A stretch of DNA of 64,000 nt from Asterias rubens (GCF_902459465.1 NC_047062.1:31056673-31120672), one strand, 5' to 3'; positions 21,780 through 33,674 are shown, counted from the stretch's first letter. The notes: generated by a model not told the origin, from the letters alone. A program made the numbers and translations.

Positions 21780-22752
21780 AACAGTTAACATTTCTAAGCA
21801 TTATAACGCACATGTTAGGTTTCTATTTCATTCAAGTAACATTACTAATTTATTTTTATTCAAAACCTAATTTAATTTATGAAAAGTTAGTAGAAGACAA
21901 TACAGAACCTTCATCAATTACATGTAGTGTCAAATTTAGAACTATAACAAAATTCTTTTAAAATTACTATAAATTACAAATTGTAATTTTCTTTTACTCG
22001 TTAAAAAACAACATGTTACTTTGTCATGTGGTTAATTGTTAGTTTATTTATTTGAATCATGGAATTTATTTCATTTATTTTTGTGTATGTTAGTGGTTAG
22101 TTTAACATGTTACTTTGTCATGTGGTTACTTGGTAGTATATTTATTTGAATCATGGAATTTATTTCATTTATTTTTGTGTATGTTAGTGGTTAGTTTAAC
22201 ATGTTACTTTGTCATGTGGTTATTTAGTAGTATATTTATTTGAATCATGGAATTTATTTCATTTATTTTTGTGTATGTTAGTGGTTAGTTTAACATGTTA
22301 CTTTGTCATGTGGTTATTTAGTACTATATTTATTTGAATCATGGAATTTATTTCATTTATTTTTGTGTATGTTAGTGGTTAGTTTAACATGTTACTTTGT
22401 CATGTGGTTACTTGGTAGTATATTTATTTGAATCATGGAATTTATTTCATTTATTTTTGTGTATGTTAGTGGTTAGATTTATTTTAACAGAAACAAATAA
22501 CAGTTAACACTTTTAAGCATATAACGCATCATAGAATCTGTTATGTTTCTATTTCATTCAAATAACATTTACAATTTATTTTTATTCAAAACATAATTTA
22601 CTTTATGGAAAGTTAGTGGAAGACACTACAGAACCTTCATCAAGTGTGTCGAATTTAGAACTATTAAACAAAATTCTTAATAACTATAAACTATAAATTG
22701 TAATTTTCTTTTACTCATTAAAAAAACAACATGTTACTTTGTCATGTGGTTA
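21780..22752. repeat. Two-level repeat: duplicated ~250-bp block around a 94-bp array
   Basis: A block at about 21780-22030 recurs at 22498-22752. Between them five units of 94 bp start with AACATGTTACTTTGTCATGT at 22010, 22104, 22198, 22292 and 22386. The second block is again followed by the start of the 94-bp unit, so block plus array forms a larger unit of about 720 bp. Confidence 0.88.
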
Positions 22753-22895
22753 CTTTTTAGTATATTTATTTGAATCGTGGAATTTATCATACCTTGTTCA
22801 TATATTTATTTAAATCGTGGAATTTATCATACCTTGTTCATATATTTATTTGAATCGTGGAATTTATTTCATTTATTTTTTGTATGTTAGTGGTT
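22753..22895. repeat. ~43-bp tandem units derived from the 94-bp repeat
   Basis: Three units of TATATTTATTTGAATCGTGG with CATACCTTGTTCA follow one another. They are cut-down versions of the neighbouring 94-bp unit. Confidence 0.75.
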
Positions 22896-23956
22896 AGATT
22901 CATTTTAATGTAACAAAATTCAGTCAATTCAAAGCCCTAACTACAAATCATTTATAATTTTATTTTGTTTTAATAAATGTCATGGCTAATTATTTATGCC
23001 TTATGTTATTGCCCAACTCTGTAGTTTGTTGTTACACCCTTGTTATTATGTCCATTTGTCTTGTCTTTGGATACAATATAAAAACGTTGATATTGGTCGC
23101 AATATCTTCAACGTGCGATGACTTTATGTCCGCCCGACTCATTCTCTGACACAACCTTTTTAACAATCATCTTGTAAGTAATGCTTTAAAAAAATGTTCT
23201 CCCTACAAAAGATTTAAAGTTGTGACATAAAAATTTACTGTTTGATTAAACTTAATCATTATAATTGTTAACGTTATTATGTTTAAGTTAGTTCTTAAAT
23301 CAACCCTTTTTTAAAGTTAAATTTATGTTGGGTGTTAGTTTTTTTGTATACTGAATTTTGTCATATAAATATTCATAATTGTTTTAATTTGAACAATGTG
23401 ATCAGTTGCAACATGCAGTAAAACAATTGTATGATTTTTGTTAAACATTAACAATGATTAATATCGAGCATTTTCTTATTTAAAGAATATAAAAAAAACA
23501 TCATTGTAAGATATGTTAAAGGCCAAATACATTTAAACACATTGATTAATTTTGATGTATTTATTATTTGTAATTTTGTCTGTGCTGTCAGTATCTTTTG
23601 TTTAAAACTCATAATTTGTGACTATATAAATATAGTAAGTACATACAGATTTGGGGATAACATTTTGTGTATTAAATACATTCAATTTTGGGGATTAATT
23701 TGTGTTAGATTATACTATTGCTATTTGTAAAATTTTGTAATATTTACATCTTTCTCTTAAAGATGAAAACATACGATAAGGCGTTCCGGTGCATATAAGT
23801 CTTTTATACAAACAAGACCCGTATATGACGAAATAAATGTGATATTTCAACGCGCGACTCACGCTCAAACCTATCAGCAGCAACCTCGTTTCTTTACCAA
23901 CAAATTTAACCAGTGAATGCTTATTGGTGGTCTACAAACAACCAGCCAAATCTATT
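22896..23956. other. AT-rich, no gene recognised; TATA-like site
   Basis: A TATAAAA motif lies at 23077-23083, followed by moderately GC-rich sequence to about 23150. It could belong to a promoter or a solo LTR, but I find no second LTR or transcript signal. The rest is AT-rich and featureless. Confidence 0.35.
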
Positions 23957-24103
23957 GTAAACACCCATGATAACGTTTAACATAACAATTCACAAATAGT
24001 AATTCATATATAGTTAAACATAAACTTATGTAAACACCCATGATAATGTTTAACATCACAATTCATAAATAGTAATGCATTAAATAGTTATACATAAATA
24101 AGT
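23957..24103. repeat. 73-bp tandem duplication
   Basis: Two adjacent copies begin GTAAACACCCATGATAA at 23957 and 24030. They differ at a handful of positions. Confidence 0.88.
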
Positions 24104-24149
24104 ACACCACTGCAAGCATTATATTTAAGTTTCAAACTTGGCCTATCTT

Positions 24150-25130
24150 TTGGGGGAATTCTTCAACATAGTAAATTGATGTGCTATCTTTACCTGAGCC
24201 TCAGGGAGTTTGACCGTGAAGAAGCAGCACGCACCTCCGCACAAGGCAGAAGTGGCACACACCTCCGCATCAATGCAGAAGTGGCACGAACCTTCGCATG
24301 ATAAGTGCATTCTCACAATGTCACCATTATAGGAGCTGATACTCCCATGATAAGAGACAGACTATAATGGGATACACTGCAAGACATCATACTTGGGTGA
24401 GATGCCTTCAAAACGCTGTCGTCTCCCAAAGCTGATGTATTTTTTGTTGCAAGATTAGGGTAAGGGTTATTTTGTTCTATTCTATTATATGTTTAACATT
24501 TCTTTTGGGGGGATTTCTTTGACAAAGTTTATTGATGGGTTATCTGTGCCTGAGCCTAAGGGAGATTGACCGTGAAGAAGCAGCACACCTCCGCACAAGG
24601 CAGAAGCGGCACACACCTCCACATAAATGCAGAAGTGGCACGCACCTTTGCATGATAAGTGCAATCTCACAATGTCACCATTATAGGAGCTGATACTCTC
24701 ATGATAAGAGACAGACTATAATGGGATACACTGCAAGACATCATACTGGGGTGACACGCCTTCAACGCAATGGATTCTCCCATAGTTGCTGTATTTTTTG
24801 TTTCTAAGATTAGGGTAAGGGTTGTTCTATTATATTCTTGGGGATTTCTCCAACAAAACTAATTGATTGGCTATCTTTGCCTGAGCCTAAGGGAATTTGA
24901 GCGTGAAGAAGCAGCACGCACCTCCGCACAAAGCAGAAGCGGCACACACCTCTGCATCAATGCAGAAGTGGCACGCACCTTTGCATGATAAGTGCAATCT
25001 CACAATGTCACCATTATAGGAGCTGATACTCCCATGATAAGAGACAGACTATAATGGGATACACTGCAAGACATCATACTGGGGTGACATGCCTTCAAAA
25101 CGCTGTATAGTCTCCCACATTTTTTGTTTC
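24150..25130. repeat. Three tandem units of ~330-355 bp
   Basis: Each unit has GTGAAGAAGCAGCACG or GTGAAGAAGCAGCACA, a nested GCAGAAGTGGCACG / CACCTCCGCA subrepeat, TCACCATTATAGGAGCTGAT and GATAAGAGACAGACTATAAT. Units begin near 24150, 24505 and 24838. TTAGGGTAAGGGTT follows the first and second units. Confidence 0.88.
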
Positions 25131-25803
25131 AAATCCTTGTTTGTGATGCACAACCTATAATGCAGATATATTCCAGAACTAAACTTGTTTCACATAAAAG
25201 CTTATAATTATAAAACTACTCAAGTACAACATTAGACATAAGTACACCATCGCAAGTATTTTTTGTCATCAGATTTTGCTGATTGTCATCCTGGTTAGCT
25301 TAGTTCAATTAGCAGGGCTACCAACGAGCAGGTTCCAGGATACCAGCCCCACACGCTTTCTGAGATCGTAAGAGCCAATTGCACCGTCCCTTAAGGGGAC
25401 GGGTCCGGTCCACTGTCCCAACTTCGGCGCCAGGACAGCCTCCCTACTCGTACTAACGCGGTCCCTAGTTGAAAGGACTAGGGACTACTTCCGTTGGTCA
25501 ACCATACTTATGATAACACCGGCACCATCCTGACAGATGAGGAGCCCAAATGCACCTTTAAGATCAACCACCCAGTGGCCCGAGCCGGAAGTAGGACCCC
25601 ACATGCCACGTGCATGTGTCCAGGTCCCTTTAATCTAACCGCCGCACCACAAAGATCGCTAAATTTGCTTACAAGCGCATTATGCAATTTCACAATTTAT
25701 CGCAATTTCAAAGCGCATCAAAATCGCATTTGTGCTTGCTTGCAATGGTGTACTTATTTACAAGATGTTAATTAAATTCATATTAACAATAATGAAAGAT
25801 ACT
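25131..25803. other. No gene recognised; GC-richer islet
   Basis: A GC-richer segment at about 25290-25640 stands out from AT-rich flanks and may be an old SINE or LINE piece, but I cannot assign it. ATGGTGTACTTATTTACAAG at 25746 recurs at 30518. Confidence 0.4.
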
Positions 25804-26132
25804 TTCAAAGACACTGGACATGTATTCTCACTTGGTTTATCCCAACATATGCATAAAATAACAAATTTGGGCACAATTGGTCATCAAAGTTGCAAGAGAA
25901 TAATAAAAGAAAATTACTTTGTGTGCTTTCAGATGCATAATATAAGGCTTCAGCTGAAAGTCTTTTATTATCTGGCAGAGAATTTATTTACTTCATTCAC
26001 AAAAACTACATTACTTCAGTAGGAGCCGTTTCTCACATTGTTTTATACTATCAATAGCTCTCCATTGCAAGTTATAAGTAAGTTTTTAAGCTAAAAATTA
26101 TTTTGAGTAATTACCAATAGTGTCGTGTGCCT
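25804..26132 (+). mobile_element. TTAA-MITE family A, copy 6 (diverged)
   Basis: It begins CAAAGACACTGGACATGTAT and ends TTACCAATAGTGTCGTGTGC. The flanking TTAA motifs have mutated. Confidence 0.75.
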
Positions 26133-26186
26133 TCACACCTCTACACAAAAGTAAGGATACCAATAAAAGAAAGCATATTTAAAAAG

Positions 26187-26446
26187 GGGAGAGGTTACCA
26201 GCACTTACACCCTTAGCCAAGATCCTCAGCATCTGGCCATAAAAACACAGAACTGATCAGCTAAAACAAGAACTAAAAGCACAAGAAGTGCATCATTAAA
26301 TCAAAAACCAATTTTGAAAAGGGGAGAGGTTACCAGCACTTACACCCTTAGCCAAGATCCTCAGCATCTGGCCATAAAACAACATAGAAATGATCAGTTA
26401 AAACAAGAATTAAAAGCACAAAAAGTGCATCATTATTTCGAAAACA
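26187..26446. repeat. ~128-bp tandem duplication
   Basis: Two units begin AAAAGGGGAGAGGTTACCAG (about 26191 and 26318). They share CCTCAGCATCTGGCCATAAA and end AAGTGCATCATTA. Confidence 0.88.
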
Positions 26447-26800
26447 GATGAGTTTTGAGGCCACTCTTGAAGGAAGTGACCGAAGTAGCTTGGCAAACAA
26501 TAAGAGGAAGACTGTTCCTTAAGATGGGAGCAGCATTGACCCCCATAATGCGAAGTCGACTCTGTGGGGAGCTTGCAGTAAACACTGTGATGATGAGCGA
26601 AGACAACGAGGAGGTGTATACGAGTTTATAAGTTTAGAGACACAGGCAGGAGCGAGATCATGTTGAGACTTGTAAGTGAGCAACCATGGCTTGAACACCA
26701 TGCAGTCCATGATTGGCAGCCAGTGGAGACAGCGAGGAATAGGGATGATGTGCTCATTTCTTGGACACAGTGCGAAAAATGTTCTAAACAGATTGCAGCT
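26447..26800 (-). pseudogene. LINE (L2/CR1-like) 3'-terminal fragment
   Basis: On the minus strand, conceptual translation gives CLHWLPI followed by LLTYKSQHDLAPACVSKL, N-S-Y-T-P-P-R-C-L-R-S-S-S-Q and then, in a shifted frame, an NSLP-like and L-K-T-H-L-F-like ending. This matches the conserved tail downstream of the RT domain in L2/CR1-type non-LTR retrotransposons (LHWLPV, LTYK, LAP.Y, RSLRSS, WN.LP, FK..LKTHLF). Only the C-terminal ~110 residues are present, with at least one stop. It is a dead, 5'-truncated copy, as is usual for LINEs. The assignment rests on remembered family motifs; the exact clade is uncertain. Confidence 0.65.
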
Positions 26801-26929
26801 TTCAGTTCATAAAAAACACATTTATAATACCTTACTGTTTAAGACAACAAACTGATTGTTACATCCATAATTGCTTGAAGTTTAGATGTCTTGACGATAG
26901 CGATGTTTTAACATAAGTTGCTCTCCTTT

Positions 26930-27012
26930 AAACCAAGTATGCTTGATGGCATCAGTAGTGGTGATTCCATTCTGCACTTCATTTCAGGAAACTGTTTCCT
27001 TTATCTCCGTCT
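26930..27012 (-). other. Exon-like unit (minus strand), type 2 copy B
   Basis: On the minus strand the acceptor CCTTTCAG precedes AGACGGAGATAAAGGAAAC. The unit is a diverged relative of 30694-30776, with shared order of GGAAAC/GGTTCC, CTGAAAT and AAGTGCAG words. Its main frame contains a stop, and no good donor is seen, so it is probably decayed. Confidence 0.35.
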
Positions 27013-27304
27013 CTGAAAGGTCAAGTTTGAAGACCAGAAATTAAAAACAGCCAACAATTTCAAATGCACAATTTAAACTATCGACAGCTACAAATTTGAC
27101 TTGATATTAGGGTTTAAAATGAAGCTTGCCTACATGTAGGTATTTTTCCCAAATCTTTCTAACCCAAAAGAAAGTAAAAAAACCAAAACAAGACTTCTAA
27201 CTCTGTAATGACTGTCAAACAAGTATTTACTGATATTAAATTTAAACCAGAGCAACAGTAGAAATTAAGCACAAACATTTCATAGAGCTTTATTTGGGAC
27301 TAGG

Positions 27305-30300
27305 TTAAAATATTTAATCGACAGCAACATTGGCAACCAGTGGCATGCCACCAAAGGTATGTTGCTCAAGTAAGTAAAGTTAAGCAACATTGCAGCCAGT
27401 GGCATACCACCAAAGGTCTTTCGCTCAAGTAAGTAATGTAAAGCAACATTGGCAAACAGTGGCATACCACCAAAGGTCTGTTGCTCAAGTAAGTAAAGTA
27501 AAGCAACATTGGCAACCAGTGGCATACAACCAAAGGTCTGTCACTCAAGAAAGTAAAGTAAAGCTATATTGGCAGCCAGTGGCATACAACCAAAGGTCTG
27601 TTGCTAAAGTAAGTAAAGTAAAGCAACCTTGGTGACCAGTGGCATACAACCAAAGGTCTGTCGCTCAAGAAAGTAAAGTAAAGCAACATTGGCAACCAGC
27701 CGCATACAACCAAAGGTCTGTCGCTCAAGAAAGTAAAGTAAAGAAACATTGGCAACCAGTGGCATACAACCAAAGGTCTGTCACTCAAGTAAGTAAAGTA
27801 AAGCAACATTGGCAACCAGTGACATACAACCAAAGGTCTGCTGCTCAAGAAGGTAAAGTAAAGAAACATTGCCAACCAGTGACATACAACCAAAGGTCTG
27901 CTGCTCAAGAAAGTAAAGTAAAGAAACATTGGCAACCAGTGGCATACAACCAAAGGTCTGTCACTCAAGTAAGTAAAGTAAAGCAACATTGGCAACCAGT
28001 GGCATACAACCAAAGGTCTGTTGCTCAAGAAAGTAAAGTAAAGCAACATTGGCAACCAGTGGCATACAACCAAAGGTCTGTCACTCAAGTAAGTAAAGTA
28101 AAGCAACATTGGCAACCAGTGACATACAACCAAAGGTCTGTTGCTCAAGTAAGTAAAGTTAAGCAACATTGGCAACCAGTGGCATACAACCAAAGGTCTG
28201 TTGCTCAAGTAAGTAAAGTTAAGCAACATTGGCAACCAGTTGCATACAACCAAAGGTCTGTCACTCAAGAAAGTAAAGTAAAGCAACTATGGCAACCAGT
28301 GGCATACAACCAAAGGTCTGTCACTCAAGAAAGTAAAGTAAAGCAACATTGGCAACCAGTGGCATACAACCAAAGGTCTGTTGCTCAAGAAAGTAAAGTT
28401 AAGCAACATTGACAACCAGTGGCATTTAACCAAAGGTCTGTCGCTCAAGAAAGTAAAGTAAAGCAACATTGGCAACCAGTGGCATACAACCAAAGGTCTG
28501 TCACTCAAGAAAGTAAAGTAAAGCAACATTGGTAACCAGTGGCATACAACCAAAGGTCTGTCGCTCAAGAAAGTAAAGTTTAAAAGCAACATTGGTAACC
28601 AGTAGCATACAACCAAAGGTCTGGTCTGCTCAAGAAAGTAAAGTAAAGCAACATTGGCAACCAATGGAATACAACCAAAGGTCTGTTGCTCAAGAAAGTA
28701 AAGTTAAGCAACATTGACAACCAGTGGCATTTAACCAAAGGTCTGTCGCTCAAGAAAGTAAAGTAAAGCAACATTGGCAACCAGTGGCATACCACCAAAG
28801 GTATGTCACTCAAGAAAGTAAAGTAAAGCAACATTGGCAGCCAGTGGCATACAACCAAAGGTCTGGAGCTCAAGTAAGTAAAGTTAAGCAACATTGGCAA
28901 CCAGTGGCATACAACCAAAGGTCTGTAGCTCAAGTAAGTAAAGTAAAGCAACATTGGCAACCAGTGGCATACAACCAAAGGTCTGTCACTCAAGAAAGTA
29001 AAGTAAAGCAACATTGGCAGCCAGTGGCATACAACCAAAGATCTGCTGCTCAAGTAAGTGAAGTAAAGCAACATTGGCAACCAGTGGCATACAACCAAAG
29101 GTCTGTAGCTCAAGTAAGTAAAGTAAAGCAACATTGGCAACCAGTGGCATACAACCAAAGGTCTGTCACTCAAGAAAGTAAAGTAAAGCAACATTGGCAG
29201 CCAGTGGCATACAACCAAAGGTCTGGAGCTCAAGTAAGTAAAGTTAAGCAACATTGGCAACCAGTGGCATACAACCAAATGTCTGTAGCTCAAGTAAGTA
29301 AAGTAAAGCAACATTGGCAACCAGTGGCATACAACCAAAGGTCTGTCACTCAAGAAAGTAAAGTGAAGCAACATTGGCAGCCAGTGGCATACAACCAAAG
29401 ATCTGCTGCTCAAGTAAGTGAAGTAAAGCAACATTGGCAACCAGTGGCATTTAACCAAAGGTCTGTTGCTCAAGTAAGTAAAGTTAAGCAACATTGGCAA
29501 CCAGTGGCATTTAACCAAAGGTCTGCTGCTCAAGAAAGTAAAGTAAAGCAACATTAGCAACCTATGGCATACAACCAAAGGTCTTTCGCTCAAGAAAGTA
29601 AAGTTAAGCAACATTGGCAACCAATGGCATACAACCAAAGGTCTGCCGCTCAAGAAGGTAAAGTAAAGCAACATTGGCAACCAGTGGCATACAACCAAAG
29701 GTCTGTTGCTCAAGAAAGTGAAGTTAAGCAACATTGGCAACCAGTGGCATACAACCAAAGGTCTGTCGCTCAAGTAAGTAAAGTAAAGCAACATTGGCAA
29801 CCAGTGGCATACAACCAAAGGTCTGCTGCTCAAGAAAGTAAAGTAAAGCAACATTGGCAACCAGTGGCATACAACCAAAGGTCTGTTGCTCAAGTAAGTA
29901 AAGTTAAGCAACATTGGCAACCAGTGGCATACAACCAAAGGTATGTCACTCAAGAAAGTAAAGTAAAGCAACATTGGCAACCAGTGGCATACAACCAAAG
30001 GTCTGTTGCTAAAGTAAGTAAAGTAAAGCAACATTGGTAACCAGTGGTATACAACCAAAGGTCTGTCGCTCAAGAAAGTAAAGTTTAAAAGCAACATTGG
30101 TAACCAGTGGCATACAACCAAAGGTCTGGTCTGCTCAAGAAAGTAAAGTAAAGCAACATTGGCAACCAGTGGCATACAACCAAAGGTCTGTTGCTAAAGT
30201 AAGTAAAGTAAAGCAACATTGGCAACCAGTGGCATACAACCAAAGGTCTGTCGCTCAAGAAAATAAAGTTAAGCAACATGGCAGTCAGTGGCATACCAAC

Positions 30301-30335
30301 ATAGGCCTGCTGCTCAAAAAGTAAAGTTAAGCAAC
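27305..30335. repeat. 60-bp satellite, about 50 copies
   Basis: The unit runs CAACATTGGCAACCAGTGGC, ATACAACCAAAGGTCTG, TTGCTCAAGTAAGTAAAGTA. Because 60 is a multiple of three, both strands stay open for long distances: a 531-codon minus frame repeats VCHWLPMLLYFTFLSDRPLV, and plus frames of 257 and 277 codons repeat QPVAYNQRSVAQVSKVKQHW. About half the units contain GTAAGT. Higher-order structure is visible: a three-unit pattern in the words following GTCTG recurs at 28861-29040 and 29221-29400. A variant pair with extra bases (TTTAAAAGCAAC, then GGTCTGGTCTGCTC) occurs at about 28575-28630 and again 1.5 kb later at 30081-30135. Diverged units continue to about 30520. I regard the frames as by-products, not proteins. 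Confidence 0.93.
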
Positions 30336-30693
30336 GTTGGCAACCAGTGACATACAACCACAGCCCTGCAGCTCAAGAAATGACAATGAACCAACATCGG
30401 CAACCAATTGCATAGCACTTTAGGCCCGTCTCTCAAGAATCAACAGTGAATAGATAACAGCAACCAGTGGCATAGCACCAGAGGCCTACTGCTCATTAAA
30501 CAACAGTGGACCCACAATGGTGTACTTATTTACAAGATGTTAACTGTATACAGAGTGCTGTAAAAAAATATAACAACGTTAAACTAAAAACTCTACAATA
30601 TCTTACTTTTGAAGGCAACAAACTGCTTGGTTGTTCAGTCATGATTGCTTGATGAAAAGCTAAGATGTCTTGATGATAACGATGTGTTCATAC

Positions 30694-30776
30694 GCGTTGC
30701 TCTCTTTTTTAAGTTGTTAGTAGTGCTCATTCCATCTGCACTTGATTTCAGGGAACCACTAGCTTCTCCTCTGGCT
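30694..30776 (-). other. Exon-like unit (minus strand), type 2 copy A
   Basis: On the minus strand the acceptor AAATTTTAG and a donor-like GC|GTATGA bracket 83 bp. With one leading base the frame is open: ARGEASGSLKSSADGMSTTN, then N-L-K-K-R-A-T-R, a polar Ser/Lys-rich peptide. A diverged copy lies at 26930-27012. No known domain is recognised. Confidence 0.4.
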
Positions 30777-30814
30777 CTAAAATTTAAAGTTACAGGATAC
30801 GAACAAATTAAACA

Positions 30815-32755
30815 TGGCCAGTAGGGTGGGCTGTCACAGGCTAGTCAGGTTGCCCATATAAAAGCATCACTCCCTGACACCATGCACCATGTGACCCATG
30901 GCCAGTAGGGTGGGCAGTCACAGGCCAGTCAGGTTGCCCATATAAAAGCATCACTCCCTGACACCATGCACCATGTGACCCATGGCCAGTAGAGTGGGCT
31001 GTCACAGGCTAGTCAGGTTGCCCATATAAAAGCATCACTCCCTGACACCATGCACCATGTGACCCATGGCCAGTAGGGTGGGCAGTCACAGGCCAGTCAG
31101 GTTGCCCATATAAAAGCATCACTCCCTGACACCATGCACCATGTGACCCATGGCCAGTAGGGTGGGCAGTCACAGGCCAGTCAGGTTGCCCATACAAAAG
31201 CATCACTCCCTGACACCATGCACCATGTGACCCATGGCCAGTAGGGTGGGCTGTCACAGGCCAGTCAGATTGCCCATATAAAAGCATCACTCCCTGACAC
31301 CATGCACCATGTGACCCATGGTCAGTAGGATGGGCAGTCACAGGCCAGTCAGGTTGCCCATATAAAAGCGTCACTCCCTGACACCATGCACCATGTGACC
31401 CATGGCAAATAGGGTGGGCATCACAGGCCAGTCAGGTTGCCCATATAAAAGCGTCACTCCCTGACACCATGCACCATGTGACCCATGGCCAGTAGGGTGG
31501 GCAGTCACAGGCCAGTCAGGTTGCCCATATAAAAGCGTCACTCCCTGACACCATGCACCATGTGACCCATGGCCAGTAGGGTGGGCAGTCACAGGCCAGT
31601 CAGGTTGCCCATATAAAAGCATCACTCCCTGACACCATGCACCATGTGACCCATGGCCAGTAGGGTGGGCAGTCACAGGCCAGTCAGGTTGCTCATACAA
31701 AAGCATCACTCCCTGACACCATGCACCAAGTGACCCATGGCCAGTAGGGTGGGCAGTCACTGGCCAGTCAGGTTGCTCATATAAAAGCATCACTCCCTGA
31801 CACCTTGCACCATGTGACCCATGGCCAGTAGGGTGGGCAGTCACTGGCCAGTCAGGTTGCTCATATAAAAGCATCACTCCCTGACACCATGCACCATGTG
31901 ACCCATGGCCAGTAGGGTGGGCAGTCACTGGCCAGTCAGGTTGCTCATATAAAAGCATCACTCCCTGACACCTTGCACCATGTGGCCCATGGCCAGTAGG
32001 GGGGCAGTCACAGGCCAGTCAGGTTGCCCATACAAAAGCATCACTCCCTGACACTATGCACCATGTGACCCATGGCCAGTCAGGTTGCTCATATAAAAGC
32101 ATCACTCCCTGACACCATGCACCATGTAACCCATGGCCAGTAGGGTGGGCAGTCACAGGTCAGTCAGGTTGCTCATATAAAAGCATCACTCCCTGACACC
32201 ATGCACTATGTAACCCATGGCCAGTAGGGTGGGCAGTCACAGGCCAGTCAGGTTGCCTATATAAAAGCATCACTCCCCGACACCATGCACCATGTGACCC
32301 ATGGCCAGTAGGGTGGGCAGTCACAGGCCAGTCAGGTTGCTCATATAAAAGCATCACTCCCTGACACCATGCACCATGTAACCCATGGCCAGTAGGGTGG
32401 GCAGTCACAGGTCAGTCAGGTTGCTCATATAAAAGCATCACTCCCTGACACCATGCACCATGTAACCCATGGCCAGTAGGGTGGGCAGTCACAGGCCAGT
32501 CAGGTTGCCCATATAAAAGCATCACTCCCTGACACCATGTAACCCATGGCCAGTAGGGAGGGCAGTCACAGGCCAGTCAGGTTGCTCATATAAAAGCATC
32601 ACTCCCCGACACCATGCACCATGTGACCCATGGCCAGTAGGGCGGGCAGTCACAGGCCAGTCAGGTTGCTCATATAAAAGCATCACTCCCTGACACCATG
32701 CACCATGTGACCCATGACCAGTAGGGTGAGCAGTTGCAGGCCAGTCAGGTTTCTC
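30815..32755. repeat. 84-bp satellite with a TATA-box-like motif in nearly every unit
   Basis: About 23 units contain CCAGTAGGGTGGGCAGTCAC, CAGTCAGGTTGCCCATATAA, AAGCATCACTCCCTGACACC and ATGCACCATGTGACCCATGG. TATAAAAGC occurs in all but about three units (TACAAAAGC there). Two shorter units (near 32060 and 32540) have internal deletions. As the period is 28 codons, the minus strand stays open in blocks (121, 196 and 82 codons) without resembling a protein. Confidence 0.93.
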
Positions 32756-32806
32756 AGATAATGAAAGAAATGAAAGAGGTAATGGTCTAAGTTATTAGGA
32801 GATTAC

Positions 32807-32885
32807 CTGTTACGAGAGTACATGTACATTCAGCTCCTTTATCTGATAGACCAGTCACAGATGTCTTTGGAGATGTTCTGCCTTT
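32807..32885 (-). other. Exon-like unit f (minus strand)
   Basis: On the minus strand the acceptor TTTGTTTGTTGCAG and donor AACAG|GTAATC bracket 79 bp. The frame is open: KGRTSPKTSVTGLSDKGAEC, then T-C-T-L-V-T. It aligns with the other units through SPK.S and DKGA/DEGA. It is the last recognised unit in the direction of transcription. Confidence 0.5.
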
Positions 32886-33524
32886 CTGCAACAAACAAAA
32901 CACGTTATCTGTAATAACAAGTGTTTTACATGTATCTCTTATTAAATCAATTAGAATGAGATAAACTGCTTTTTCCATAGGACGTTTTCTGTCCTTTCAA
33001 TAAAATTGTAAATGAAGACAAAACATCAAAAGCAACAGTAAAATAAATGTAGGAACCGATCAAATCAGAATGTTTGGTTATTGTTGTAAGTAACAGTAAT
33101 TTATTGGATGTTCCATAAAGGATTCATGTGATAAGAATTTTAATTCAATGAACCAAATCTTGCCCTCAACACGCACAATTTTAATTATTAAAGCTTAAAA
33201 TACAGGACTTGAATAGTAATAATAGTAAAGACTTGTATTGCGCACATATCCATCCCGCTGGGTGTTTAAAGGCACAGAAGCAGTTTTTTAGGGGCCTTCA
33301 TAAAATCTTCAAATCTGACAGAAAAAAATAAATAAAGAAGCACATCAACATCAAAATGATTGCCAAAGAGCATGCAAACATTTTTCGAATGAGTTTCAGC
33401 GCTCCAAGACTGAAAATAACTTATGTTTAAATCAGATTTCCAACATGCATTGTGATTTGTTTTCATTAAAGAGCCCCATTTGGGACTAGGGGTAAACATC
33501 TAAAGTATACTTTTGGGAATTCAC
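32886..33524. other. Intron-like spacer
   Basis: No gene is seen. AATAATAGTAAAGACTTGTA at 33218-33237 resembles the AAT-rich end of a LINE tail. The motif GGGACTAGG at 33482 recurs beside other exon-like units. Confidence 0.4.
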
Positions 33525-33612
33525 CAATTTTCTGGAGAGTGCAGCTCCCTCATCATCGGCTGGTCTTGGACATCTATTTGTGGATGGGAAGATGGCTTTG
33601 GAGATGACAAGC
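33525..33612 (-). other. Exon-like unit e (minus strand)
   Basis: On the minus strand the acceptor is ATTGCAACAAG and a possible donor is TTG|GTGAAT, bracketing 88 bp. The open frame reads LVISKAIFPSTNRCPRPADD, then E-G-A-A-L-S-R-K. This is close to the copy at 40501-40593 and supports a shared coding frame. The pyrimidine tract before the acceptor is replaced by a (GAT)n run, so this copy may be poorly spliced. Confidence 0.5.
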
Positions 33613-33620
33613 CTTGTTGC

Positions 33621-33672
<52 letters not shown>
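33621..33672. repeat. (ATC)n microsatellite
   Basis: About 17 uninterrupted ATC units sit immediately upstream (minus-strand sense) of exon-like unit e. Confidence 0.95.

Positions 33673-33674
<2 letters not shown>

Noticed and set aside
22896..23160. Solo LTR with TATA box
   Set aside because: A TATAAAA motif is present, but no target duplication, TG...CA ends or second copy could be identified.
28580..30175. 531-codon minus-strand ORF with a hydrophobic 20-residue repeat, like a repeated membrane segment
   Set aside because: The 60-bp satellite period is a multiple of three, and the opposite strand is equally open. There is no non-repeat start or end and no codon-position signal I can see.
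31009..32408. Minus-strand 28-residue repeat ORFs (121, 196, 82 codons)
   Set aside because: They follow from the 84-bp period. Frames break wherever the satellite has an indel, and the sequence resembles no protein.
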